Assembly: GCA_041746415.1 (NCBI GenBank)
Contig: JBGTHB010000096.1
Span: 1-18,289 of the forward strand
Direction of reading: 5' to 3'
Length of the DNA stretch: 18,289 nt
Source: JBGTHB01 sp041746415
GTDB taxonomy: Bacteria > Pseudomonadota > Gammaproteobacteria > Coxiellales > Coxiellaceae
The notes under the pieces were generated by a model. The model made no database searches and had not been told where the DNA came from. It worked only from the letters and a program-made list of their open reading frames with translations. Each line of letters begins with the position of its first letter. The stretch's first letter is position 1. Made by a program: the position numbers and the translations under genes. Shown piece by piece: positions 1 to 7,806 of the stretch.

Positions 1-591
1 TTGAGTCGTGTCGGCATCATGGCGGTGAGTTTTTTGATTTCATTAATGTGTCAGCTTACGTTTGATTTATCACCGCTTAAAACTGCACTGATATTATTGC
101 CTTTTCCACTAGCTTTAGTGTTTTCAAAGCCGTTGGTGGCAAGTGTGGTGAAAACAATTAGCTTGCGCAATATCTTGATCTCCAATAGCGCTATTTTGGC
201 GTTACTTGTTCTAACCTTTGCGTTTTTAAACCCAAAACAGGATTTAATTTTATTATTACTAACTCAATTTTTATTTGGCTTGTCGGTTTCAATGCAATTT
301 AGTGCCTTGCAAACATTGAATATCGCTAACGCTACCCCTGAATTACTTGGGCAAATGATCAGTTTTAGCAGTATGCTACAACCCATTGCCGCAAGTTGTT
401 CGGTAGCATTGGTGGCATTGTGTTTGCAATTCATTTTTACTGCAACGCAGCAGCCGTATTCTTTATTTGCTTTTCACATAACTTTTGCCATACTTGCCGT
501 CTTTCCGTTATTGGCAATACTGAGTTTCAAACGTTTGCAACACAGCGATGGTGCGGATTTAACTGGGCATAAAATTAAATTTACACCTTAG
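1..591 (+). CDS. MFS transporter, C-terminal part (5'-truncated by window edge)
   Basis: The frame is open from the first base, so the TTG at position 1 is probably an internal codon and the true start lies outside the window. The visible 196 residues are almost entirely hydrophobic and make about five or six membrane segments, roughly residues 4-22, 27-47, 56-76, 82-104, 120-145 and 155-174. They are separated by short basic loops and followed by a polar tail. The segment around residues 98-135 (ALQTLNIANATPE, then GQMISFSSMLQPI) resembles the last third of DHA2-type drug/proton antiporters of the major facilitator superfamily. The family assignment rests on this resemblance and the helix pattern; the substrate cannot be told. 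It converges with the gcv operon, with a 131-bp gap between the two stop codons. Confidence 0.6.
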   Translation: MSRVGIMAVSFLISLMCQLTFDLSPLKTALILLPFPLALVFSKPLVASVVKTISLRNILISNSAILALLVLTFAFLNPKQDLILLLLTQFLFGLSVSMQFSALQTLNIANATPELLGQMISFSSMLQPIAASCSVALVALCLQFIFTATQQPYSLFAFHITFAILAVFPLLAILSFKRLQHSDGADLTGHKIKFTP

Positions 592-722
592 AACACGTTA
601 TTTATTGCGGCAAATAAAAATAGATTTGTGAAAATTAGCGGGTTGTCACGGCAATCTACGAGTCTCTGTAACGACGCTTCATTATAACGAGCAACATCGT
701 CTTTGCTTTTTTCGAGAATGTG
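592..722. other. Intergenic gap with in-frame open extension beyond the gcvPB stop
   Basis: This segment lies between the convergent ends of the MFS gene and gcvPB. I see no clear rho-independent terminator for either gene; the only structure is an imperfect AT-rich inverted repeat near 608-630. On the minus strand, the frame of gcvPB stays open for about 44 codons after its TAA and stops at 588. The predicted peptide has a polar first half (SKDDVARYNEASLQRLVDC) and a hydrophobic end. It has no start codon of its own, so it is either chance, a dispersed-repeat fragment or the tail of a formerly longer gene. Confidence 0.3.
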
Positions 723-2198
723 TTAACGCACTGCTTCAGCGTGAGCAGTATTAATTTTTTGTCGCCAACGCAAATTCAACTCGCGTGCGGCTTTGACCTC
801 ATCCAAACGTTTGACGGCACAACTGTGCGGCGCGGTTTTAACCAGCTCTGGATTAGTTTTGACTTCTTCAAGAATTTTTTCCATCGCTTCCACAAAACGA
901 TCCAGCGTTTCTTTACTTTCTGTTTCAGTTGGTTCAATCAACAAACATTCGGGCACATTTATTGGAAAATAAATTGTGGGTGCGTGATAGCCATAATCTA
1001 ATAAACGTTTCGCAATATCTAATGCGCGCACACCATATTTAATTTTCAAATCTTTTACTGTTAGCAAAAATTCGTGTGATGCCCGTCGTTTGGGAAACGC
1101 CAGCGTGTAACCCACAGCTTGTAAGCGTTTCATTAAATAATTCGCATTCAATGTAGCCATTTCAGCAACGCGTGGTAATCCTTCGCGGCCCAACATTGCA
1201 CCATAGACATAAGCGCGAAATAAGACGCCCGCATTACCCATAAACGTATTCAAATAACCAATGGAAGCAGGACAATGGCTTTGTTGCTCTAAATAAAAGC
1301 CGTTTTCATTTTTTGCCACCATTGGCACTGGCAAGTATTTAGCGAGTTTTGCGTTTGCTGCTACTGGACCTGCACCGGGGCCGCCGCCACCGTGAGGTGT
1401 CGCAAATGTTTTGTGTAAGTTCATGTGCAACACATCGAAACCCATATCTCCAGGACGATACTTACCTAAAATGGCGTTTAAATTCGCGCCATCGTAATAA
1501 AGTAATCCCCCTGCCTCATGCACCATTGCAGCAATTTTTTTAATCTGGCGCTCAAACACGCCATACGTGGATGGGTTGGTGAGCATAATGCCGGCGGTTT
1601 TTGGACCCAGTGCTTTGGCTAATGCCTCCATATCCACATCGCCATCACTGGTAGTGGGAATTTCTCGGACCTTAAAACCACATTTCACTGCCGAAGCGGG
1701 ATTAGTGCCGTGTGCTGCGTCTGGCACTAAAATTTCAGTACGTTCAGTGTCGCCTCGCTCTAGATGATAGGCTTTAATCATGGCCACACCGGCAAATTCA
1801 CCTTGTGCACCCGCCATTGGGGCTAATGAAACTTTCGCCATGCCGGTCACAGCCAAAATAGTTTGTTGCAAATCATACAAACAGGCTAACGCTCCTTGAG
1901 AATCATGTTCAGGCGCTAATGGGTGATGATGAAAAAATTGGGGTAGCGTTGCCAGCTGATGTGCTGCACGCGGATTGTATTTCATGGTGCATGAGCCGAG
2001 AGGGTAAAACTGAGTATCGATGGAAAAGTTTTTTTGCGATAGCTGCGTAAAATGACGCACCACTTGCAATTCAGATAATTCTGGAAAATGAGCGCGATCT
2101 TGGCGCAGCAACGCGGTGGGAATAGTATTAACTGTATCGGTTTTTAATTTAAAAGCGTTGGCGCGACGATTCGCGGACGATTTTTCAAATGAGAGCAT
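723..2198 (-). CDS. gcvPB: Glycine dehydrogenase (decarboxylating), subunit 2 (P-protein C-terminal half)
   Basis: This is the second subunit of the split P-protein, which decarboxylates glycine on pyridoxal phosphate and passes the aminomethyl group to lipoyl-GcvH in the cytoplasm. The PLP-binding lysine lies in NLHKTFATPHGGGGPG. Upstream of it are DAAHGTNPASA and the cofactor-contacting aspartate of YDGANLNAI. I chose the ATG at 2198 over the ATG two codons upstream (2204): a GAGG element lies 7 nt before the former but only 1 nt before the latter. This gives 491 residues, normal for the family. The start lies inside the last codons of gcvPA (14-bp overlap), so the two subunits are probably translationally coupled and made in equal amounts. 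It is the last gene of the gcv operon. Confidence 0.95.
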   Translation of the reverse strand: MLSFEKSSANRRANAFKLKTDTVNTIPTALLRQDRAHFPELSELQVVRHFTQLSQKNFSIDTQFYPLGSCTMKYNPRAAHQLATLPQFFHHHPLAPEHDSQGALACLYDLQQTILAVTGMAKVSLAPMAGAQGEFAGVAMIKAYHLERGDTERTEILVPDAAHGTNPASAVKCGFKVREIPTTSDGDVDMEALAKALGPKTAGIMLTNPSTYGVFERQIKKIAAMVHEAGGLLYYDGANLNAILGKYRPGDMGFDVLHMNLHKTFATPHGGGGPGAGPVAANAKLAKYLPVPMVAKNENGFYLEQQSHCPASIGYLNTFMGNAGVLFRAYVYGAMLGREGLPRVAEMATLNANYLMKRLQAVGYTLAFPKRRASHEFLLTVKDLKIKYGVRALDIAKRLLDYGYHAPTIYFPINVPECLLIEPTETESKETLDRFVEAMEKILEEVKTNPELVKTAPHSCAVKRLDEVKAARELNLRWRQKINTAHAEAVR

Positions 2199-3492
2199 CG
2201 GCATACCTCGCTAGGTCTTGTTCGGTTTTGGTTTCAGTAACACACACTAAATGGGTATTGACCAATTCGGCATAATCCAACTGCAAATCATAACCGAGTT
2301 GAGTTTGAAGCGGACGGTTAAATGTGAGTGCAACTTCATGAAAATAAGGAGCGCTAAAAATGCGTTTGGCTCCTTTGGCTTCAAACAAGTCTAAAAGTTT
2401 TTGGGTGTTTTGATGTGACTTTATAGCCACTTCACGTAAGCCATCAAAACCCAATAATGACATATAAATTGTTGCTGCCACGACTAATAAGCCTTGATTG
2501 GTGCAGATATTTGATTTCGCTTTGGCGCGGCGAATATGTTGCTCACGCGCTTGTAATGTTAATGTGTAACCCACATTGCCATCCTCATCGTGAGTACGCC
2601 CCACTAAACGACCCGGCAGTTGACGCACTAATTCATCGCGGGTGCACATGAAACCAAAATAAGGACCACCATAAGAAAGCGGCACACCTAATGGTTGGCC
2701 TTCACCACAGGCGATATCCACGCCTTTTTCATGCCATTGACCGGGCGGTTTTAATAATGCCATGGCTAATGGATTCACTAGTGCAATACTAATGGCATGG
2801 TGTTGCGCAGCCCAAGCAGTCATTTCATCGACAGGTTCTAAACAACCAAAAAAATTTGGCTGTGGAATTACTAAGGCACAGGTGTCATTTTTATGCTGTT
2901 CTAGTTGCGTTAAATCCGTTACGCCTGTTTTAATATCAAACGCTAATTCAATTAATTCACAATCTTGTTGCGCTAGAATTGTTTTTAATACACGCCGGTA
3001 ACGAGGGTTGATGGTTTTGGGTAGCAACACTTTTTTTGTTTTACTGTCTTTTAAGCGCACGGCCATTAAGATGGCTTCCGCTAACGCAGTGGATCCATCA
3101 TACATAGAGGCGTTTGATACGGCCATTGCCATCAGTTCGGCCATCATGGTTTGGTATTCATAAATAAGTTGCAAACTGCCTTGTGACGCTTCGGCTTGAT
3201 AAGGCGTGTAAGCGGTATAAAATTCACCGCGCGAAACCAACTGCCATACAGCCGCTGGAACAAAATGCTCGTACGCCCCAGCTCCCAATAAATGTCCGGG
3301 AGAGCGGTGTTGCTGCGCTCGCTGCTGCATTAAGCGCGTCATTTCCATTTCATTTAAACCAGCAGGCAGCATATCGAGTTTTGCTAGTGGCAAATCCGTT
3401 GGAATTTCATCAAATAATTGATGCAGTTCCGTTATGCCTATCACTTCCAGCATTGCTTGGATGTCTGCTGCTGTATGGGGCACAAATGGCAT
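2185..3492 (-). CDS. gcvPA: Glycine dehydrogenase (decarboxylating), subunit 1 (P-protein N-terminal half)
   Basis: This is the N-terminal half of the split glycine decarboxylase. It carries no catalytic lysine of its own but forms the heterotetramer with GcvPB. Family signatures are the opening YxPxTxxD-like segment (VPHTAADIQAML), then LLGAGAYEHFVPA, GEFYTAYTPYQAEASQG and MYDGSTALAEA in the first third, and GGPYFGFMCTR with LPGRLVGRT in the second half. The length of 435 residues is typical of GcvPA. AAGGA stands 8 nt before the ATG at 3492. It lies 88 bp after gcvH and overlaps gcvPB. The split form is typical of Legionella, Coxiella, Gram-positives and archaea, whereas E. coli has one fused gcvP. 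Confidence 0.95.
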   Translation of the reverse strand: MPFVPHTAADIQAMLEVIGITELHQLFDEIPTDLPLAKLDMLPAGLNEMEMTRLMQQRAQQHRSPGHLLGAGAYEHFVPAAVWQLVSRGEFYTAYTPYQAEASQGSLQLIYEYQTMMAELMAMAVSNASMYDGSTALAEAILMAVRLKDSKTKKVLLPKTINPRYRRVLKTILAQQDCELIELAFDIKTGVTDLTQLEQHKNDTCALVIPQPNFFGCLEPVDEMTAWAAQHHAISIALVNPLAMALLKPPGQWHEKGVDIACGEGQPLGVPLSYGGPYFGFMCTRDELVRQLPGRLVGRTHDEDGNVGYTLTLQAREQHIRRAKAKSNICTNQGLLVVAATIYMSLLGFDGLREVAIKSHQNTQKLLDLFEAKGAKRIFSAPYFHEVALTFNRPLQTQLGYDLQLDYAELVNTHLVCVTETKTEQDLARYADALI

Positions 3493-3562
3493 AAATCAAT
3501 TCCTTAGCTGGTGGTTTAAATTGGCAACAATGAGCAACTTATAGAATATTTTTTTTGATGGC

Positions 3563-3589
3563 GAAGAATGGTGCGCACAATTATTCTTC
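3563..3589 (-). repeat. Inverted repeat over the gcvH stop codon (possible mRNA hairpin)
   Basis: A perfect 7-bp inverted repeat (GAAGAAT/ATTCTTC) encloses 13 bases that themselves contain the palindrome GTGCGCAC. It spans the last codons and stop of gcvH. In the direction of transcription it is followed by an A-run, not a T-run, so it is not a standard intrinsic terminator. It could protect the gcvH mRNA end or attenuate gcvPA-gcvPB relative to gcvTH. Function is inferred only. Confidence 0.4.
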
Positions 3590-3970
3590 CGCTAATGCTG
3601 CTTCGTAATCTTCAGCACTTAATAAATCATCTAGCTCGCCTATATCAGTAGCTTCTATACGCAAAATCCAGCCATCGCCGTAAGCATCATTGTTAATTGT
3701 TTCAGGTGAGTTATTGAGTTTTTCATTCACTTCAACAATTTTGCCAGAAAGAGGAGCATAAATATCAGCCGCGGTTTTGACCGATTCTACTACTGCTACT
3801 TCGTCAGAGGCATCCACCGTATCGTCTACATCAGGCAGTTCAACAAACACGATATCGCCCAATTGTTCTTGAGCGTGTTCGGTAATACCCACAGTGTAAG
3901 TTGTTTCACCATCTCGGCGCACCCACTCGTGGCTTTTGGTGTAATATAAATCATTAGGCACTTCGCTCAT
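3581..3970 (-). CDS. gcvH: Glycine cleavage system H protein (lipoyl carrier)
   Basis: GcvH is the small lipoylated shuttle that carries the aminomethyl group from P-protein to T-protein. The protein opens MSEVPNDLYYTKSHEWV and is acidic. The lipoyl-accepting Lys65 sits in VVESVKTAADIY, and the family's GDGWILRI motif follows near residue 105. An in-frame ATG at 3991 would add seven residues, but AGGAG lies 8 nt before the ATG at 3970, and the resulting 129 residues match the usual GcvH length; the upstream ATG is part of the leader. It lies 39 bp after gcvT and 88 bp before gcvPA. Attachment of lipoate would need enzymes (LipA/LipB or LplA) not in this window. Confidence 0.96.
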   Translation of the reverse strand: MSEVPNDLYYTKSHEWVRRDGETTYTVGITEHAQEQLGDIVFVELPDVDDTVDASDEVAVVESVKTAADIYAPLSGKIVEVNEKLNNSPETINNDAYGDGWILRIEATDIGELDDLLSAEDYEAALAEE

Positions 3971-4009
3971 TATTTTTTCTCCTGTTGTCATTATTTAGTA
4001 TTGCCCCAG

Positions 4010-5113
4010 TTAATTAGTGTTATTAAGTGTAGTGGTTAATGTGCTTTTGCCATCACGCACAAATGGTAGTTTCACAATAGTTACTGCTAAATGCTTATCG
4101 CGTCGCTCCACCGTTAATTCGCCTTGTATATTTATGGGCAGCCGCGCGAACGCAATTGCTTGTTTGAGCGTTGGTGAGAACCCCCCGCTCGTAATGTTAC
4201 CCACTACTGCGCCATTACAATACACGTTTTGCTGATCGCGCAATACTCCTTTGTCATTTAAAACTAATCCCACTAGTTGTTGTTTGACGCCCGCTTGTTT
4301 TTCTTTTTCTAATGCCGCGCGCCCGATAAAATCACGCGCATTATCTTTAAATGAAATCGTCCAACTTAAATTAGCAATTAAGGGTGAGGTGGTTTCATCC
4401 ATGTCATGACCATATAAATTAAATCCAGCTTCTAGGCGTAACGTATCGCGTGCACCTAAACCACAAGCTTTTGCACCAGCATCAATAAATGCTTGCCATA
4501 ATGCGCTGGCTTTTTCATTAGGCACAATAATTTCCACTCCCTGCTCGCCCGTATAACCGGTACGTGCAATCATGGAATAATCGCTTTGCATAAATGAAAA
4601 TGGGTTTAAGGCATTTAATGCTGCGGCAACGTGGTTACCAAAAACCGTTTCACAAAGCATTAACGCCTTAGGACCTTGTACGGCAATGATTGAAAATTCA
4701 GGATGCAACGCTACGTCTACTGCATAGGATTTAGCCTGTTGCTGCATCCATGTCACATCGCGTTCGCGCATGGAAGCGTTGACAACAATGCGATAATGGG
4801 CTGCATGAATACGATATACAATTAAATCATCTTTTACTTTGCCCGCCTCATTCAGCATGCAACTGTAGAACGCTTTGCCGTCCTGTAATTTTGCCGCATC
4901 ATTGGCCAGTAAATAACGCAAAAATGCCGTGGCTTTTTCACCTTTAATATCCACCACGCCCATGTGTGACACATCGAAGATGCCTGCCTGTTGGCGTACC
5001 GCATGATGTTCGTCGATTTGGGAACCGTAATTGAGTGGCATGTGCCAACCGGCAAAATCCACTAATTTTGCGTGGTGATCGGCGTGCCAAGAATTGAGGA
5101 TAGTTTTATGCAT
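4010..5113 (-). CDS. gcvT: Aminomethyltransferase, glycine cleavage system T protein
   Basis: GcvT releases ammonia from the aminomethyl-lipoyl arm of GcvH and passes the one-carbon unit to tetrahydrofolate, giving 5,10-methylene-THF. Visible signatures are VDFAGWHMPLNYG (residues 18-30), GIFDVSHMG (44-52), VKDDLIVY with the conserved acidic pair at 95-96, and in the middle ARTGYTGEQGVE and GLGARDTLRLEAGFNLYGHDMD. The reading frame extends upstream to a TTG at 5164, but homology begins at MHKTILNSWH, so I place the start at the ATG at 5113 (367 residues). No Shine-Dalgarno precedes this ATG; a promoter -10 box ends 7 nt before it, so the mRNA may be leaderless. It is the first gene of the gcv operon. 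The gap to the upstream gene is too short for a glycine riboswitch. Confidence 0.95.
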   Translation of the reverse strand: MHKTILNSWHADHHAKLVDFAGWHMPLNYGSQIDEHHAVRQQAGIFDVSHMGVVDIKGEKATAFLRYLLANDAAKLQDGKAFYSCMLNEAGKVKDDLIVYRIHAAHYRIVVNASMRERDVTWMQQQAKSYAVDVALHPEFSIIAVQGPKALMLCETVFGNHVAAALNALNPFSFMQSDYSMIARTGYTGEQGVEIIVPNEKASALWQAFIDAGAKACGLGARDTLRLEAGFNLYGHDMDETTSPLIANLSWTISFKDNARDFIGRAALEKEKQAGVKQQLVGLVLNDKGVLRDQQNVYCNGAVVGNITSGGFSPTLKQAIAFARLPINIQGELTVERRDKHLAVTIVKLPFVRDGKSTLTTTLNNTN

Positions 5114-5120
5114 GCCACGG

Positions 5121-5149
5121 ATTATACCGACAGCGTGACTTGTCGTCAC
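5121..5149 (-). promoter_or_regulatory. Predicted gcvT promoter with overlapping inverted repeat
   Basis: On the minus strand, GTGACG (4 of 6 matches to the -35 consensus) is followed after 17 bp by a perfect TATAAT at 5126-5121. Transcription would begin near 5114, at or just before the gcvT ATG. A 5-bp inverted repeat, GTGAC-N5-GTCAC (5135-5149), overlaps the -35 element and could be an operator. No long leader is available for a riboswitch. This is sequence-based prediction only. Confidence 0.55.
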
Positions 5150-5206
5150 TATACTGTTCACCAATGAGAAGGCGAAAATTCATGTGTTACGTGGAGTGAG
5201 GTGATT

Positions 5207-6361
5207 TTAGTTTGAATGCGTTAGTAAATAAGCTAATTTGTCTAGTTGCTTTTGATTTTGTTTTACGGTGTTTTCGCCAAGCTTACGATATATCGCCAAA
5301 CAATGTGGGCTGCCATTAAATTGATCACAGACGCTTTCTGTGATTGGCTGTGGTTCAATACGCAGATAATAAGCTAAATCGACATGGGCATTGTATAACT
5401 GCGCCAGATAATAATTAGAAAGTGTAATCTCCGATGAAATTGACAGCAAAATGGCTTTACGCATCCAATACCCTACGCCCTGGGTATGCTCATTGTATTT
5501 TTTAATACCGTATTTATTTTTCCCCGCTCCCAATGAAAGCAGAATATATTTTTTATGGGGAAACTCATTAGTGATGGTCCATAACGCATCCCATGAGGGG
5601 TTGTCTACCGCAATTGCTGAATCAATATATAAATTAGGTGTTTTATGGTGGCGTGATTGTAATGAAACAGCAGCAAAAAAGCCCGGGATCGCAATGCCGG
5701 CCGTTATCAGAGAGCTAAGCGAAAAGTGATGATAGTCTTGAGCAAGATCCCATGAAACAAAACGCACAACCCCAGGTTTGGAAATCGAAAAGCTATAAAG
5801 AACAAGCAACGACAGTGAATCGGATAATAAAATATTGGACGGAATTAAAGCGCTTATTTTCTTATGAACGTTGTGAATATCATAAAGCGGGCCTAATAAT
5901 CCACCGACTGTTAAAATCACATGATGCAAGGGTGTATTAAAAACACCATTAGCTGTGTGACTGTAATAGCCTAATAAAGATTGCGCTGAAAAAAGCGGTT
6001 TGCCATTTTTGTCTGGTGACACAAGGGCAGTGGCAATAATTGCCCCAGCAGATGTGCCTGATATCACATCGAATAATTGGCTAATTGGTTTTCCTGTCTT
6101 TTTTTCGAGATAAGCCAGTGAATAAAGCTCCATGATGCCGTGGATCCCGCCTCCATCTAAAGTAAGCACGCGCAATTCTTTTCTTTTTTTAGCGGCAGCA
6201 ACTAATTGTTGCTGATGTTTTTCGGCGATTGGACTTGTTTTTGGATAGACGGTCAAATAAGGGTATTGTTGATTATAAAAATAAATGATACCTGTTGCCA
6301 TTAGCGCTATAGCTAACAGCACTCCAAAAACAATTAAAATAAAATCCTTTAGGCGTTGCAT
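5207..6361 (-). CDS. Patatin-like phospholipase with N-terminal membrane anchor
   Basis: A 384-residue lipid acyl hydrolase of the patatin family. Residues 7-29 form one hydrophobic segment (FILIVFGVLLAIALMATGII), a membrane anchor or uncleaved signal. The patatin domain starts near residue 63 with the oxyanion-hole motif DGGGIHG (69-75), then the nucleophile motif GTSAG with Ser104 (102-106). The catalytic aspartate is most likely Asp247 in IDSAIAVDNPS. Here the usual DG[AG] is changed to DSA, which is unusual but keeps the aspartate. AAGG precedes the ATG by about 7-8 nt; a TACAAT element at 6407-6402 is a possible -10 box. The gene stands between the sensor kinase (88 bp) and gcvT (93 bp). 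Patatin lipases of intracellular bacteria are often secreted effectors, but nothing here shows secretion beyond the anchor. Confidence 0.85.
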   Translation of the reverse strand: MQRLKDFILIVFGVLLAIALMATGIIYFYNQQYPYLTVYPKTSPIAEKHQQQLVAAAKKRKELRVLTLDGGGIHGIMELYSLAYLEKKTGKPISQLFDVISGTSAGAIIATALVSPDKNGKPLFSAQSLLGYYSHTANGVFNTPLHHVILTVGGLLGPLYDIHNVHKKISALIPSNILLSDSLSLLVLYSFSISKPGVVRFVSWDLAQDYHHFSLSSLITAGIAIPGFFAAVSLQSRHHKTPNLYIDSAIAVDNPSWDALWTITNEFPHKKYILLSLGAGKNKYGIKKYNEHTQGVGYWMRKAILLSISSEITLSNYYLAQLYNAHVDLAYYLRIEPQPITESVCDQFNGSPHCLAIYRKLGENTVKQNQKQLDKLAYLLTHSN

Positions 6362-6370
6362 ACGGACCTT

Positions 6371-6389
6371 TATCTTTATAATTAAGATA
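6371..6389. repeat. Inverted repeat upstream of the patatin gene
   Basis: TATCTT-N7-AAGATA is a perfect 6-bp inverted repeat with an AT-rich centre, ending 9 bp before the patatin start codon and just upstream of its ribosome-binding site. It could be a small operator or a hairpin in the 5' untranslated region. Function is unknown. Confidence 0.3.
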
Positions 6390-6449
6390 ACAACAGTTTT
6401 TATTGTATAACATTTTCCTAAAGAAATTGCGATAGATGGTGCGTGGCGA

Positions 6450-7715
6450 CTAATTGTTCGGTAGTGAAATCAATACGATCAGACCAGCAGGTTTGGTGTT
6501 ATAAAGTTGTACCTCGCCACCATGGGCGCGAATGATATCTCGTGCTACCGCCAGTCCAAGTCCGGTACCGGATTTTTGCAGTGAACGGGAAGAATCAATC
6601 CGATAAAATGGCGCAAATACTTTTTCCATTTCATCTTCTGGAATCCCCGGGCCGCAGTCAATTACTTTAATTTGCAATTGTTTATTATCGTAACTCAGTG
6701 ATACGGTAGCGGTATCACCATACTTTACGGCGTTTTCAATGATATTGCTGAAAGCGCGCTTAAGCGCAGACACACGACCACTATATGGCACGCGTTGATT
6801 ATCCGCTGTATAAATTACCGCTTGTCCTACATCAACTAATTCATCGCAAATAGAGTGCAGCAAGGCATTAATATCAAATCGCTCCATTTTTTCAGTGCGT
6901 ACGTAATCACGTGCAAACGATAAAATGGATGTGATCATATTTTCCATTTCTTTTAAGTCAGCTAACGCTTTTTCGTGCTGTACTTTGTCGGTCAAATATT
7001 CGGCGCGTAACTGTAAACGTGTAATGGGGGTGCGTAAATCATGGGAAATGGCCGCTAACATTTGGGTGCGATCATTCAATAAACGGCGAATACGTGATTG
7101 CATTTCATTAAATGATTGGATGAGGTCTTGCATTTCGGGCGTGCCACTCTGCGCTAAGGGCGGGGCATTTATATCCAAACCGAATTGTTTTGCTGCCTGT
7201 GAAAATGCAGCTAATGGCAATGACAAACGTTTAACAATAAACAAGCACAACAGAATCAACCCTAGCAATAAAGCCACAACTGATATGATTAAGCCCACCA
7301 ATAACCAAGGGTTTGCATTTCGCTCAGCAAAAATATTCAACCACCAGCCGTGAGCAAGCTCGGTACTGAGCATGACAAACTGTGGATGGGTGTTAATAAA
7401 CTGCAAAATATTTTTAGCATCTGGCTGCATAACAATATTTGCTTTGTGATAAGGATGACGTTCAATGCGCACGAACACATGCGGTTGGCTTAATAAATAG
7501 GAAGCTTTATGTAAATGTTGTGGCGGCAACAAACGCGCCAGGGTCACCACTTTATTTATTGACTGCGCTAAATCTTGTTTGCTGTAAGGATGACGCACAT
7601 AATTAATATACACCCCAAACGCTGAAATCATTCCGGCCATAATAATCAGCACCCCGCCCAATAAAGCCCAAAAGCTACGGTGGGCACTGCGAGTTTGGAA
7701 GAGTTGGTTTTTCAT
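6450..7715 (-). CDS. EnvZ-like sensor histidine kinase
   Basis: A 421-residue inner-membrane kinase with the EnvZ layout. TM1 is at about 16-38, a periplasmic sensor segment at 39-135, TM2 at about 137-161 and a HAMP linker at 162-212. The dimerisation/phosphoacceptor helix AAISHDLRTPITRLQLRAEYL has the autophosphorylated His225. The ATPase domain shows the N box NIIENAVKYGD (324-334), G1 DCGPGIPEDE (353-362), the F box VFAPFYRID and G2 KSGTGLGLAVAR (381-392). It probably phosphorylates the OmpR-type regulator at 10657-11388, although the two genes are 2.9 kb apart. The start has no Shine-Dalgarno; an extended -10 ends 7 nt upstream. The ATG also overlaps (ATGA) the stop of a short open frame, see findings. 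The signal sensed cannot be told. Confidence 0.9.
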   Translation of the reverse strand: MKNQLFQTRSAHRSFWALLGGVLIIMAGMISAFGVYINYVRHPYSKQDLAQSINKVVTLARLLPPQHLHKASYLLSQPHVFVRIERHPYHKANIVMQPDAKNILQFINTHPQFVMLSTELAHGWWLNIFAERNANPWLLVGLIISVVALLLGLILLCLFIVKRLSLPLAAFSQAAKQFGLDINAPPLAQSGTPEMQDLIQSFNEMQSRIRRLLNDRTQMLAAISHDLRTPITRLQLRAEYLTDKVQHEKALADLKEMENMITSILSFARDYVRTEKMERFDINALLHSICDELVDVGQAVIYTADNQRVPYSGRVSALKRAFSNIIENAVKYGDTATVSLSYDNKQLQIKVIDCGPGIPEDEMEKVFAPFYRIDSSRSLQKSGTGLGLAVARDIIRAHGGEVQLYNTKPAGLIVLISLPNN

Positions 7716-7722
7716 CTAATAA

Positions 7723-7731
7723 ATAATAGCA
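7723..7731 (-). promoter_or_regulatory. Extended -10 promoter element of the sensor kinase gene
   Basis: On the minus strand TGCTATTAT is an extended -10 (TGn plus TATTAT, 5 of 6 matches). It ends 7 nt before the kinase ATG, so transcription would start at or next to the start codon. No convincing -35 is present, which extended -10 promoters can tolerate. There is no ribosome-binding site in the gap. Confidence 0.4.
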
Positions 7732-7806
7732 TAACAACGAGCGCGCGCGAAAATTTTAGCCAGTTACGCCGCTTTTGCAGCCAATCAATAGCTTTTAAAC
7801 AAGCTT

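Noticed and set aside
720..1001. Plus-strand 93-codon open frame starting beside the gcvPB stop
   Set aside because: It lies wholly antisense to gcvPB, whose protein is strongly conserved, and has no ribosome-binding site.
4010..5164. Longer GcvT starting at TTG 5164
   Set aside because: The added 17 residues are outside the family's usual start, lack a ribosome-binding site and overlap the predicted promoter.
5114..5206. Glycine riboswitch upstream of gcvT
   Set aside because: The gap is under 100 bp and the predicted promoter lies 7 nt before the ATG, so no aptamer-sized leader fits.
6925..7353. Plus-strand 142-codon open frame
   Set aside because: It is antisense to the conserved kinase domain and HAMP region, with a composition typical of a shadow frame.
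7741..7749. GCGCGCGCG tract as a Z-DNA or repeat element
   Set aside because: Nine bases only, within the short open frame upstream of the kinase; too short to support a call.
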